Assembly: GCF_025398335.1 (NCBI RefSeq)
Contig: NZ_JAODOO010000004.1
Coordinates: 124,001-188,000 of the forward strand
Length of the DNA: 64,000 bases
Reading direction: 5' to 3'
Source of the DNA: Clostridium sp. CX1
Lineage (GTDB): Bacteria; Bacillota; Clostridia; Clostridiales; Clostridiaceae
Every line of letters begins with the position of its first letter. Positions within the stretch are counted from its first letter, which is position 1. The notes under the pieces are model-generated. The model saw only the letters and a list, made by a program, of their open reading frames with translations. It was not told the origin of the DNA and searched no databases. Shown in pieces: positions 35,833 to 44,291 of the stretch. Both the position numbers and the translations under genes were made by a program.

Positions 35833-37155
35833 CTATCTCATATAATCCATTAGTGTTGGCTGTAATACTTTTGCACTAGTTTGCAGTGATGCTAAATAAA
35901 CTGTTTGCATCATTGCATATTCCATAGTTTTCTCCGTTATATCTATATCTTCGGTCTTAGACAATATGTCTGTCATATCTAAATTGGATTGTTCATTCTG
36001 ATCCTTTGCACTTTCCATTCTATTTTGCTTAGCACCAACTTCTGAACGAACCTTTAGTATTTGTGACATAGCAGCATCTAAATCCTTTAAGTCTTGGCCT
36101 GTTAACGCTTTCGTTGCATTTGCCTCGTCTAAATTCCCATTTTCATCTTTACCATCTAGGTGATTCATTATTCTATTTAGTAAGCTTCTTATATCATCTT
36201 TATCATCTTTTCCATACTTTATAACATCTACTGCTGAAACATTATATTTTACCAGTACCCCTTGTGAAAGTTCCGTTTGGCGGCTTCCTGAAAGCATATT
36301 TACCTGTATGCTTGGTAGCTCTGTAGAAGGACTATTCAATTGATTATTATCAACATTATTTGATTTAATACTTACTCCATTACTGCCTCCATCGAAAAAT
36401 AATATTTTCTTTCCATCGGCACTTCTTTCTGCCAAAATCTTTCCTGCTAAGAGCTTCACAGGAGGGGTATCTGAAGTTTGAAATTCATTAACTTTTTTAT
36501 TGATACTATTTATAACATCGTCTATAGAAGAATCTGCAGTAAAGGTATCTAAAGCTATCTTAGCTTCAGTACCATTTATACTAAAGGTTATTTCCTTTTC
36601 TGACCAGCTTTCCGGATTAACTATTTCAGATGTAACCTCTGGCAAAATCTTTAACTCTTTCCCATCATTACTCGTGTATATTAGTCTATTATTTCCTGTA
36701 ACACTGTCTGCTTTTACATCTACAGGCTTAGATGCTCCTTTAGTACCGCCAAAAATATATTCACCATCAAAGCTTGTGTTTAAAATCTGAGCTATTTGCC
36801 CTACTCTTTGATTTAGTTCATCCTTTATCTTTGCCCTTTCATCTGAACCATAGGCTGCATTTCCTGCAGATACTAATTTTTCTCTTATTGACTGAAAAAC
36901 ATTTCCTACTTGACCTAATGCTGTATCTGTAGTATCTAGCCAGTTTATAACATTAGTTATATTTTTATTATACTGAGTATTTGCATTTATCTGTGAATGC
37001 ATCTGCATAGATCTCGAAACATTAAAGGGATCATCGGATGCTCTTCTAAAGTTTTTTCCTGATGCCAGTTGCTGCTGAAGAGTTCTCATTTTATTTAAAT
37101 TTGTACTCATATCGCTTAGATAGTTGTTTGAAAGCATTTTATTAGTTATACGCAA
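35833..37155 (-). CDS. flgL: Flagellar hook-filament junction protein FlgL
   Basis: FlgL (HAP3) forms the junction layer between hook and filament. The 440-residue product starts MRITNKMLSNNYLSDMSTNL, contains the QQLASGKNFRRASDDPFNVS flagellin-like segment, and ends in the D0 helix MEYAMMQTVYLASLQTSAKV. The middle is expanded relative to short FlgL proteins (about 300 residues). It follows flgK by 91 bp and precedes fliW. Confidence 0.96.
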   Translation of the reverse strand: MRITNKMLSNNYLSDMSTNLNKMRTLQQQLASGKNFRRASDDPFNVSRSMQMHSQINANTQYNKNITNVINWLDTTDTALGQVGNVFQSIREKLVSAGNAAYGSDERAKIKDELNQRVGQIAQILNTSFDGEYIFGGTKGASKPVDVKADSVTGNNRLIYTSNDGKELKILPEVTSEIVNPESWSEKEITFSINGTEAKIALDTFTADSSIDDVINSINKKVNEFQTSDTPPVKLLAGKILAERSADGKKILFFDGGSNGVSIKSNNVDNNQLNSPSTELPSIQVNMLSGSRQTELSQGVLVKYNVSAVDVIKYGKDDKDDIRSLLNRIMNHLDGKDENGNLDEANATKALTGQDLKDLDAAMSQILKVRSEVGAKQNRMESAKDQNEQSNLDMTDILSKTEDIDITEKTMEYAMMQTVYLASLQTSAKVLQPTLMDYMR

Positions 37156-37246
37156 TTTATATTCACCTCATCTTTATAAACTCAAAATTCATAGTAAAGA
37201 TTGGCCTTTCTATAGTTCTCTTATTTCCAGTCCTTCATCAATGTAT

Positions 37247-39175
37247 TTACCTCTTTAATCCATTTACTACTACATCTAACAATTCGTCTACTGTCGAAAT
37301 AATCTTTGCATTTGCTTGATAGCAATGTTGAAATTGAACTAAGTTTGCCATTTCCTCATCAAGGGACACCCCTGAAACGGAAGCTCTTGATTCCTCAAAT
37401 CCTGCTAAAAGTTTTGCTTGGTTTTCTACCATTCTTCTTGCTTCCTGCTCTTGTATTCCAAGCCTGTTTACTGTATCTTTAAAATAGCTATCTAGTGTCA
37501 TACCACCGATATCATTGGTTATTACATTCAAATTTCCTAGACTAGGATCTTGACTAAATATTTTATCTAAGAAACCTGCTTTTGTAGTGTCACTGTTTAC
37601 ATTTTGAATAGACATTAATCTATCTCTAAGCATTTCCACTGCTAAAGCTCTTGTCCCATCACTTTCTCCGCTTAATGGATTTCCATTCTCATCATACTTA
37701 GCTGCTGTTTTAATTCTCATAGGATTATCTATTATTGCTTGATTAATAGTAATATTAGCTGCAGTTATATTTTGTTCCGCTATGGATATAGCACTTTCAT
37801 CTCCTGTGTAAACCCCATTTTTTGCTGCATCTCTATTTACAAAGAAGTTATTTATATCCTCTCCATTATCTTTAACAGAACCTTTACTTTGGCTCATAAT
37901 TCCATTTACTGCAAAAGCTAATGCCTTAGCAAACTTATTTAACTGACCTTGATAGGTCTCTATATCTTGCTGTACAGACATATATCCCTTTAGCTCACCA
38001 GTTGGAGGTTTAAATAAAGCTAATTCTTCAAAGCTACAGCTTTGATCATTAACTAAATTACTTTCATCCGCTAAACCAGATATTTTTCTTGTGCCATCAA
38101 CCTTTAATGCTACACCGTTATTATTAGCCCAAATCACTCTAGATTCATCTAATTGTTTAAACTTATCTGCTGCACTTACATAACCGGCTTCTCCTGGTTC
38201 CCCTGTATCCTCAAGCTTAACTTTTATAGTTACCTTGTTTTTTTCTGAAGTTGTATCACCATTTTTATAGTAGGTAACTGTATATTCTCCTTCTCCATCA
38301 AACTTTTCCTCTGTGGAGCCTTCCTTTACGATGCTTTTTATATAAGAAAACTTAACTGAATTATTTGGATCCAGTGCTTGAACTATATTTAACGGCTTAC
38401 CATCTGTTCCAAGGGGCGCATTGCCGTTATCTCCTGTGCCTGCGTATTTTCCATCATTTGATGTGGTAACATCAATTCCATCAAACTGTTTTTTGTCTAT
38501 TTTTATTCCAAATTTAACACTTAGCTTGTCTAGTAATAAATCACGTTTATCCATTAAGTCATTAGGAATATTGCCGGATACCCTTACCTGTTTTATCTGC
38601 TGGTTGATCTGATTTAGCTGGGACAGCATACTGTTTATATCAAAAACTGTATCTTTTATCATTATTTGAGTATTTCCCTTAAGACTTTCAAGATTGGTAT
38701 AGGTATGATTTAACTCATTAGTGAGTGCTAAGGATTGCTGTGCAACTATTGATCTAGCATTGGATTCTTTTGCAGAAGTGGCAAGAGTATTCCAAGCATC
38801 AAAAAATTTACCAATTAACGTAGATATACCGGTGTCTGTAGGTTCATTCATGATATTTTCTATCTCGCCTAAAAACTTATCCCTTCCCTTAAACTGACCA
38901 TCAATTCCCATCTCGGTTCTTACCTGATAGTCTAGAAAGGAGTCCCTTATTCTATTAATGGCTGAAACCGTTACCCCTGTACCAATCTGCCCTGGTTCGG
39001 CAGCATTATTCATAGCTGGCATTGGGTAAGGTCTTGAAGTTTCAAGTTCAACCCTCTGTCTTGAATATCCCTCTGTATTAGCATTTGCAATGTTATGCGA
39101 TGTTACATCTATGGCTCTTTGCTGTGCAAAGAGTCCTCTTGTGGCTATATGAAAGGTCCCAAATAAACCGGACAT
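37247..39175 (-). CDS. flgK: Flagellar hook-associated protein FlgK
   Basis: FlgK (HAP1) is the first junction protein on the hook. The 642 residues have the N-terminal FGTFHIATRGLFAQQRAIDV then SHNIANANTEGYSRQRVELE signature, and the C-terminal GVSLDEEMANLVQFQHCYQA then NAKIISTVDELLDVVVNGLK helix. Length is within the family. It is 14 bp after flgN in the flgM-flgN-flgK-flgL run. Confidence 0.97.
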   Translation of the reverse strand: MSGLFGTFHIATRGLFAQQRAIDVTSHNIANANTEGYSRQRVELETSRPYPMPAMNNAAEPGQIGTGVTVSAINRIRDSFLDYQVRTEMGIDGQFKGRDKFLGEIENIMNEPTDTGISTLIGKFFDAWNTLATSAKESNARSIVAQQSLALTNELNHTYTNLESLKGNTQIMIKDTVFDINSMLSQLNQINQQIKQVRVSGNIPNDLMDKRDLLLDKLSVKFGIKIDKKQFDGIDVTTSNDGKYAGTGDNGNAPLGTDGKPLNIVQALDPNNSVKFSYIKSIVKEGSTEEKFDGEGEYTVTYYKNGDTTSEKNKVTIKVKLEDTGEPGEAGYVSAADKFKQLDESRVIWANNNGVALKVDGTRKISGLADESNLVNDQSCSFEELALFKPPTGELKGYMSVQQDIETYQGQLNKFAKALAFAVNGIMSQSKGSVKDNGEDINNFFVNRDAAKNGVYTGDESAISIAEQNITAANITINQAIIDNPMRIKTAAKYDENGNPLSGESDGTRALAVEMLRDRLMSIQNVNSDTTKAGFLDKIFSQDPSLGNLNVITNDIGGMTLDSYFKDTVNRLGIQEQEARRMVENQAKLLAGFEESRASVSGVSLDEEMANLVQFQHCYQANAKIISTVDELLDVVVNGLKR

Positions 39176-39189
39176 TTAATTCACTCCTT

Positions 39190-39597
39190 CTATCTTTTCT
39201 TCCCATAAGGGTTATAAGTCTTTGGTCCTTTATCAGGATTTAGTACATTAAGCATCTGAGTAGTAAACCCAAGACCCTGTCTTATTAGAAGTTCATTTGT
39301 ATCCTTTTGAAGTTGTATTTCTTCTAAAAGGTTCTTTATATTTTTATAATTGTTATCTAATTCCTCATTTTTTAACTGGCTAACTAGTTCACTCATTCCT
39401 TGACCGTTAGTTAGCTGTCTTCTCTGAACCTCAAATTTAGCAACCTCTCTTGCACATCCTTCGATTGTAGCTGCAATTTTATCTAGTGCAAAGACTTCTC
39501 TTTTAGTTAAATGTTCAAATTGCTCATCTAAAGCAGAAAGAAGAGCTTTTAGGGCTTTATGCTCTTCTAGTATAATTTTATTTAACTCACCGACCAT
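39190..39597 (-). CDS. flgN: FlgN-type export chaperone
   Basis: FlgN is the cytoplasmic chaperone for FlgK and FlgL. The 135-residue product is almost wholly helical (MVGELNKIILEEHKALKALL then LDEQFEHLTKREVFALDKIA) and has the late-position RQGLGFTTQMLNVLNPD motif common to FlgN of Firmicutes. It lies between flgM and flgK with 53 and 14 bp gaps, in the usual order. Confidence 0.92.
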   Translation of the reverse strand: MVGELNKIILEEHKALKALLSALDEQFEHLTKREVFALDKIAATIEGCAREVAKFEVQRRQLTNGQGMSELVSQLKNEELDNNYKNIKNLLEEIQLQKDTNELLIRQGLGFTTQMLNVLNPDKGPKTYNPYGKKR

Positions 39598-39650
39598 AGC
39601 CTACCTCCACCTTTATTTAATGAAAAGCTAGCATTAACTTCTCTATTGCA

Positions 39651-39920
39651 TTATTTTTGTTTAATTTCTTCAAGTATCTTCGCTGCTACTAGTTTTGAGT
39701 CTTTATTATAAGTACCGTTAGAGATTTCACTCTTTAATCTCTCAATCTTTTCCTTTGAATTTATAAACTTATCATCTATTGAATATGAACTTAAGCTTTT
39801 TGCAACAGATGAAATCTGAATAGAGTCCTTTTGCTGCACTTGCTCTTTCTTTTCTATAGTTTTTTTATTATTTGCATAAAGATTTACTATTTTACTTGGA
39901 TTGACTCCATTAATCTTCAT
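39651..39920 (-). CDS. flgM: Anti-sigma factor FlgM
   Basis: FlgM holds the flagellar sigma factor inactive until the hook is complete and FlgM is exported. The 89-residue product starts MKINGVNPSKIVNLYANNKK and has the sigma-binding C-terminal region (KIERLKSEISNGTYNKDSKL then VAAKILEEIKQK). It is first after a sigma-D-type promoter, giving the usual autoregulated loop. The sigma-D gene itself is not in the window. Confidence 0.95.
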   Translation of the reverse strand: MKINGVNPSKIVNLYANNKKTIEKKEQVQQKDSIQISSVAKSLSSYSIDDKFINSKEKIERLKSEISNGTYNKDSKLVAAKILEEIKQK

Positions 39921-39973
39921 ATAAATTACACTCCTAACCTACAATCAAAATCATTGTTACCCTATTATTAATA

Positions 39974-40000
39974 TTATCGGGTATCTACCTGCAATGTTTA
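39974..40000 (-). promoter_or_regulatory. Sigma-D-type promoter of the flgM late operon
   Basis: Minus-strand TAAA (40000-39997), exactly 15 bases, then CCCGATAA (39981-39974) matches the sigma-D pattern at 11 of 12 positions. The flgM start is about 55 bases beyond. It probably drives the flgM-to-fliD run. Confidence 0.85.
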
Positions 40001-40121
40001 TACCTTTAAAATGTTATTTTCAGCTTAAAACCCTTTATTTTACTACTTTAGCAAAAGTATAAGTTCAATTAAATTATTAGTTAAAAAGGTATATTATTTA
40101 ATTATTTTAGCGAAAAAGAAA

Positions 40122-40142
40122 ACAGCCCTTTAAAAAGGCTGT
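40122..40142 (-). terminator. Terminator at the end of the chemotaxis/switch operon
   Basis: ACAGCC and GGCTGT arms with extra A-T pairs form a hairpin overlapping the fliY stop codon. The minus-strand transcript continues TTTTCTTTTTCGC. This separates the che/fliM/fliY operon from the flgM promoter. Confidence 0.8.
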
Positions 40143-41347
40143 CCTTGTCTTCCTAGAGACTTAATTCTATCTTCATTACTAACAATACTTGTAATTCTTA
40201 CGCCAAAGTTTTCATCAACTACTACAACTTCACCATAGGCTACTTTTTTTCCATTTACTAGTATCTCCACCGGTTCTTCTGCTAATTTGTCTAGCTCTAT
40301 GAGCGAGCCAGTTCCTAAACTTAATATATCTTTAATATTTTTCTTTGTACGACCAAGGACTACAGATATCTCCAAAGGTACATCTAAAATTAAATCTATA
40401 TTCTTAGGCACAGTTTGAGTCGTACCTGGCGAGTTTAATGGCTGGAAGGTAGCTTGATTTATCTCTACTTGAGGTTGTCTATGTGTCTCTATCGGTTTTT
40501 CATATACTGGCTGAGAATAGTTATTGTATTGTTGTGTATTTTCATATGCAACCTGTTGAGCCGCTGGCTGTGAATATTGCTGTGACACTACCTTAGTCTC
40601 CGGTATATTCTGTGGTTGTGCCTGTTGTGTATTCGATTCTTCTTGTCCCATCATTATTGAAACTATCTTTTTAGCAGTTTTTATTGGAAGTAACTGCATC
40701 ATATAGCTATCTACTAAAGTTCCTATAGTTAAGGAAAAGGATACCTTTACTATCGCTTCATCATCTGATATACCTTCTGCAAGAGGCTCCGTTAAGTCAT
40801 TCCATATCTTAGACATAGGCGGAGATATATTAACCTCTCTCATAAACATAGTGGCCATTGATGTAGCTGCTGAGCCTATCATCTGATTCATTGCCTCTGA
40901 TACGGCACTTAATTCTATTTCCGTTAACTCTGTAATTACATCTGAGACAATACCTTCTCCACCCATCATTAGGTTTGCAATTACAGCAGCATCTGTTATT
41001 CTCATTACAAGAAGGTTTTCCCCAACTATACCGCTTGTATACTTAACCTCTAAAGCAATATTGGGAACTTCAAATTCACCTTTTAAATCTCCTAGTGTAG
41101 TTAAACTTACTACTGGTGTAGTAATATTTACAGGCTGATTTATAATCTGAGAAAGTGCTGTGGAAGCAGATCCCATCGATATATTACCTATTTCCCCCAA
41201 TAGATCTTTCTCTAAATCTGATAGCTCCGTTAAATCTGATTCTGCTGCAACCGCAGCTGTAGTTGCTGGTGAAGGGTCCGGTTGAATGTCTCCTCCTCCA
41301 TTTAAAAGTGCATCTATTTCTTCTTGTGAAAGAAACCCATTACCCAT
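40130..41347 (-). CDS. fliY: Flagellar switch protein and CheY-P phosphatase FliY
   Basis: FliY combines a CheC-like phosphatase with a FliN-like switch domain. The 405 residues start MGNGFLSQEEIDALLNGGGD (CheY-P-binding EIDALL). The paired CheC-type motifs follow (DLLGEIGNISMGSASTAL; AVSEAMNQMIGSAA), then a Gln/Pro-rich linker (residues about 235-315) and the C-terminal FliN/SpoA domain (DVPLEISVVLGRTKKNIKDI). The ATG at 41347 overlaps fliM by 8 bp, with a GTGGAG site. It is the last gene of the fapA-to-fliY operon. Both phosphatase active-site Glu/Asn sets look intact. Confidence 0.95.
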   Translation of the reverse strand: MGNGFLSQEEIDALLNGGGDIQPDPSPATTAAVAAESDLTELSDLEKDLLGEIGNISMGSASTALSQIINQPVNITTPVVSLTTLGDLKGEFEVPNIALEVKYTSGIVGENLLVMRITDAAVIANLMMGGEGIVSDVITELTEIELSAVSEAMNQMIGSAATSMATMFMREVNISPPMSKIWNDLTEPLAEGISDDEAIVKVSFSLTIGTLVDSYMMQLLPIKTAKKIVSIMMGQEESNTQQAQPQNIPETKVVSQQYSQPAAQQVAYENTQQYNNYSQPVYEKPIETHRQPQVEINQATFQPLNSPGTTQTVPKNIDLILDVPLEISVVLGRTKKNIKDILSLGTGSLIELDKLAEEPVEILVNGKKVAYGEVVVVDENFGVRITSIVSNEDRIKSLGRQGQPF

Positions 41348-42335
41348 AATTCTCCACATCCTTATCTATAATATCAAGTATCTGTATCCCCATATTTTTA
41401 CCTAGTGTACCAGGTTTACCGTAATAATATGGTTTACCGTCTACCATTAGTTTAACAGGGCTGCTGGTTTTTTCATTTAAAGTTATTACATCACCTATAT
41501 TTAAATTCAAAAACTCGTCTACAGTAATAGCCGCAGTACCAAGTACAGCGGAAAGCTCCATACTTACTATCTTTAATCTTTCTCTTAACTTTTCTCTTGA
41601 TTCTTTTACTATATCTTCATCATTTTCCTGGAACCAATATTGAACAACTAGCTTGTCTAAAACCTTTTCTATACTTAGGTATGGTATACATATATTAAGA
41701 AAGGTACTTCCCCTGCCTAATTCTACTGAAAATGTTATTAAGGCTACCGGTTCATTCGGCGCAAGGGTTTGGTTTAGTGCTGGATTAGTTTCCAGACCTT
41801 CTATTTCCGTCTGAACTTCTAGTACATCCTCCCAAGCAAGTCTTAAGTTTGATATCAGTCCTGAATTTACAACCTTAATGATATTTTTATCTATATCAGT
41901 AAACTCTCTTAGCTTATGCTTTCCTCCACCTTTTCCACCGAGAAGCACATCTATTATTTCAAAAACAAACTGAGGGTTTGTCTCGAATAATACAGAACCG
42001 CTTAAAGGAGGCATTCTAAACACAGTTAAAATAGTTGGATTAGGCACAGAATGAATAAATTCTTCATAGGTTATCTGCTGAACGGATTCTATTTTAACTT
42101 TTACGTTAGCTCTCATCTGTGCAGTCAAATAGTTTGAAATTATTCTGGCATAATTATCATGGATAAGCTCAAGGGTCCTTATATGATCCTTAGAGAACTT
42201 CTGAGGACTTCTAAAGTCATAAGGTTTTACTTTTTGCCTTTCCTCTTCCTTCGGCACTTCGTCCGGTGTCAGTTCTCCAGTGGATAACGCAGCTAAAAGG
42301 GCGTCTATTTCGCTCTGCGATAATACGTCTGCCAT
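41340..42335 (-). CDS. fliM: Flagellar motor switch protein FliM
   Basis: FliM receives CheY-P and sets rotor direction. The 331-residue product begins MADVLSQSEIDALLAALSTG (EIDALLAAL is the CheY-P-binding segment), followed by the middle CheC-like domain (NPTILTVFRMPPLSGSVLFE) and a C-terminal SpoA domain (LGTAAITVDEFLNLNIGDVI). Length is typical. It sits between cheW (34 bp) and fliY (8 bp overlap). Confidence 0.97.
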   Translation of the reverse strand: MADVLSQSEIDALLAALSTGELTPDEVPKEEERQKVKPYDFRSPQKFSKDHIRTLELIHDNYARIISNYLTAQMRANVKVKIESVQQITYEEFIHSVPNPTILTVFRMPPLSGSVLFETNPQFVFEIIDVLLGGKGGGKHKLREFTDIDKNIIKVVNSGLISNLRLAWEDVLEVQTEIEGLETNPALNQTLAPNEPVALITFSVELGRGSTFLNICIPYLSIEKVLDKLVVQYWFQENDEDIVKESREKLRERLKIVSMELSAVLGTAAITVDEFLNLNIGDVITLNEKTSSPVKLMVDGKPYYYGKPGTLGKNMGIQILDIIDKDVENYG

Positions 42336-42369
42336 ATTTTTCCCTCATTTCTAATTACAATTTCTTATA

Positions 42370-42771
42370 TTATGCTGAAAGCAACTTGTCAATATCTATA
42401 AGCGTTACAATTCTATCCTTAAAATTTATAACCCCTTCTATATAAGCTTTCTTTCTTTCATCACTTATTTTTTCGATTATATCTTCTTCTACATCTAAAA
42501 CTTCATCTACCTGATCTACAGTTATTCCTACAAGTTCATCTTCCATCTCTAGTATAATTATATTATTTTGTTTTTCTTCTTCCTTTGGTACGTCAAGTAG
42601 TAGGTTTATATCTAAAAGTGATATTACATTTCCTCTTAAATTAATAAGACCTTTTATGTGTGCTGGAGCCTTTGGCACCTTTGTTATTTCCATAGCATCA
42701 TTTATACTTTGAACTTTAGCAGTTTCTACAGCAAACTGCTCATTATTTAACTTAAATATAACAACCTGCAT
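42370..42771 (-). CDS. cheW: Chemotaxis coupling protein CheW
   Basis: CheW links receptors to the CheA kinase. The 133-residue product begins MQVVIFKLNNEQFAVETAKV and carries the KGLINLRGNVISLLDINLLL and EGVINFKDRIVTLIDIDKLL features of the domain. I chose the ATG at 42771, behind GGAGGTG; a longer frame upstream has no ribosome site. It lies 34 bp before fliM and about 510 bp after cheY, the gap holding the inverted repeats listed below. A second CheW occurs at 48702. Confidence 0.96.
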   Translation of the reverse strand: MQVVIFKLNNEQFAVETAKVQSINDAMEITKVPKAPAHIKGLINLRGNVISLLDINLLLDVPKEEEKQNNIIILEMEDELVGITVDQVDEVLDVEEDIIEKISDERKKAYIEGVINFKDRIVTLIDIDKLLSA

Positions 42772-42846
42772 GGCTGCACCTCCATATAATAAATATTTAT
42801 CATAACTTTTATATACACTATAAGCTTTAAATCCTAAATAGTTCAA

Positions 42847-43121
42847 TTGAGAACTGAGAATTAAGAACGAATATTCTTCATAAAGCTGAGCAGTAAACTC
42901 TTTTAATACTTATAATATGGAGCAATTTTAATTAAGTTTATAATTGTAATAAAATATTTACTATTACTTGATAATTTTCGACCAGAATTTAATTTTCTTT
43001 ATAGATTATATGCAATAATCTATATAAAGTTCAAATGAAATTCATCCCACATATAAGTATTAATTGGCCTATTGTTAGGTTTTGCTTTTTAGTTAAATCA
43101 TTCTCAATTCTCAATTCTCAA
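42847..43121. repeat. Imperfect 21-bp inverted repeat bounding a 275-bp segment between cheY and cheW
   Basis: The left arm (42847-42867) pairs with the right arm (43101-43121) at 19 of 21 positions. The right arm read backward is built of repeated TTGAGAA/TTGAGAA units. The enclosed DNA is AT-rich and has no ORF. It could be a small inserted non-coding element. Confidence 0.5.
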
Positions 43122-43161
43122 GGTAACTCTTTGCTACTAAAAGTTTAACTAGTTTTAATTT

Positions 43162-43247
43162 ATGTACCTCTATCTGATATATTTAATTGTTTCTGTAGGT
43201 TATCAAGACACCTAGAACAATTAATGCTACAAAAGATAGAGGTACAT
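43162..43247. repeat. 86-bp near-palindrome downstream of cheY
   Basis: Perfect 13-bp outer arms (43162-43174 ATGTACCTCTATC and 43235-43247) enclose further pairing: TTAATTGTT (43183-43191) with AACAATTAA (43216-43224), and AGGT/ACCT nearer the centre. It begins 33 bp past the cheY stop. It may be a terminator-attenuator limiting fliM/fliY expression, or a miniature mobile element. Confidence 0.6.
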
Positions 43248-43279
43248 CCAATACTTTGATTTAGTTTAATATTCTATTC

Positions 43280-43639
43280 CTAACCTATAACCTTTTTTAT
43301 AGCTTCTAGTACTCTGTCTGGCTGGAATGGTTTTACTATAAAGTCCCTTGCTCCTGCTTTTATAGCATCCATAACCATTGTTTGCTGTCCCATTGCTGAG
43401 CACATTATTATTTTTGCTGCTGGATCAAAAGCCTTTATTGCTTTTACTGCTTCTATACCGTCCATGTCTGGCATAGTTATGTCCATTGTAACTACATCTG
43501 GCTTTTCTTTTTTATATAATTCTACAGCTTTTATTCCATTATTTGCTTCTCCAACAACTTCGTATCCATTTTTCTCTAATATGTCCTTTATCATCATTCT
43601 CATAAAAGCAGCATCATCAACAATTAATATTTTTGACAT
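43280..43639 (-). CDS. cheY: Chemotaxis response regulator CheY
   Basis: CheY receives phosphate from CheA and binds the flagellar switch. The 119-residue receiver domain has the acidic pair DD (residues 8-9), the phospho-acceptor Asp53 (TMDITMPDMD), SAMGQQ (Ser position) and KPFQ (Lys position). I chose the ATG at 43639, behind GGAGGG; the upstream ATG lacks a site. It lies 35 bp after cheC in the operon. Confidence 0.96.
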   Translation of the reverse strand: MSKILIVDDAAFMRMMIKDILEKNGYEVVGEANNGIKAVELYKKEKPDVVTMDITMPDMDGIEAVKAIKAFDPAAKIIMCSAMGQQTMVMDAIKAGARDFIVKPFQPDRVLEAIKKVIG

Positions 43640-43674
43640 TTTATTCCCTCCAAAATCCTTCACATCTAGTGTTA

Positions 43675-44274
43675 TTAACTAATTCCTAAAGTACTTAATA
43701 TTTTCTCAAGTGAGCCGGGCATTGGTACATAGTAGAAATGCCCGCTTATTTCTGCGTTATTTTCTATAAATACAGTTTCGATGTCAAGTACATAATCATC
43801 AAACTGTCCTGACTCTATAAAAGTTGTAGATAGTATTGCTCCAAGCATATCGTAAGTTACAGCTGGAACAGAAGGCATTATAGTAAGTCCAGTGAATTTA
43901 GATATGGCATTCATATAGGAACTTGATATAATGTTCCCTATTTCACATATTACAGAATTGCCCATTTCACTTAGATATTCTTCCTTTTCTCCTGTCAAAA
44001 TTTGAACTAAACTTAAAGCGGTATTCTTTTCAAATACAAATAATATATTACCTGGAGTCTCTCCTAGTACTCTAACTATAACTCCTACAACTATTTCATC
44101 TCCACCTATGCTTGAAAATATATCATCAAAAGGAACTATATTTATATTTGGCACCGTCATATCTACCTTTTTATTTATAAGCTGTGATAGAGCCGTTGCA
44201 GCATTTCCCGTACCTATATTTCCTACTTCCCTAAGAGCGTCAAGCTGTAGCGGACTAAGGTTTTGATAGCTCAT
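43675..44274 (-). CDS. cheC: CheY-P phosphatase CheC
   Basis: CheC removes phosphate from CheY-P and works with CheD. The 199 residues contain two active-site-type motifs, LREVGNIGTGNAATALSQLI near residue 14 and NSVICEIGNIISSSYMNAI near residue 105, with their conserved Glu and Asn residues. There is no CheZ in the window, so CheC and FliY are the likely phosphatases. It lies between cheA (17 bp) and cheY. Confidence 0.95.
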   Translation of the reverse strand: MSYQNLSPLQLDALREVGNIGTGNAATALSQLINKKVDMTVPNINIVPFDDIFSSIGGDEIVVGVIVRVLGETPGNILFVFEKNTALSLVQILTGEKEEYLSEMGNSVICEIGNIISSSYMNAISKFTGLTIMPSVPAVTYDMLGAILSTTFIESGQFDDYVLDIETVFIENNAEISGHFYYVPMPGSLEKILSTLGIS

Positions 44275-44291
44275 ATATGATTCTTACCTCC

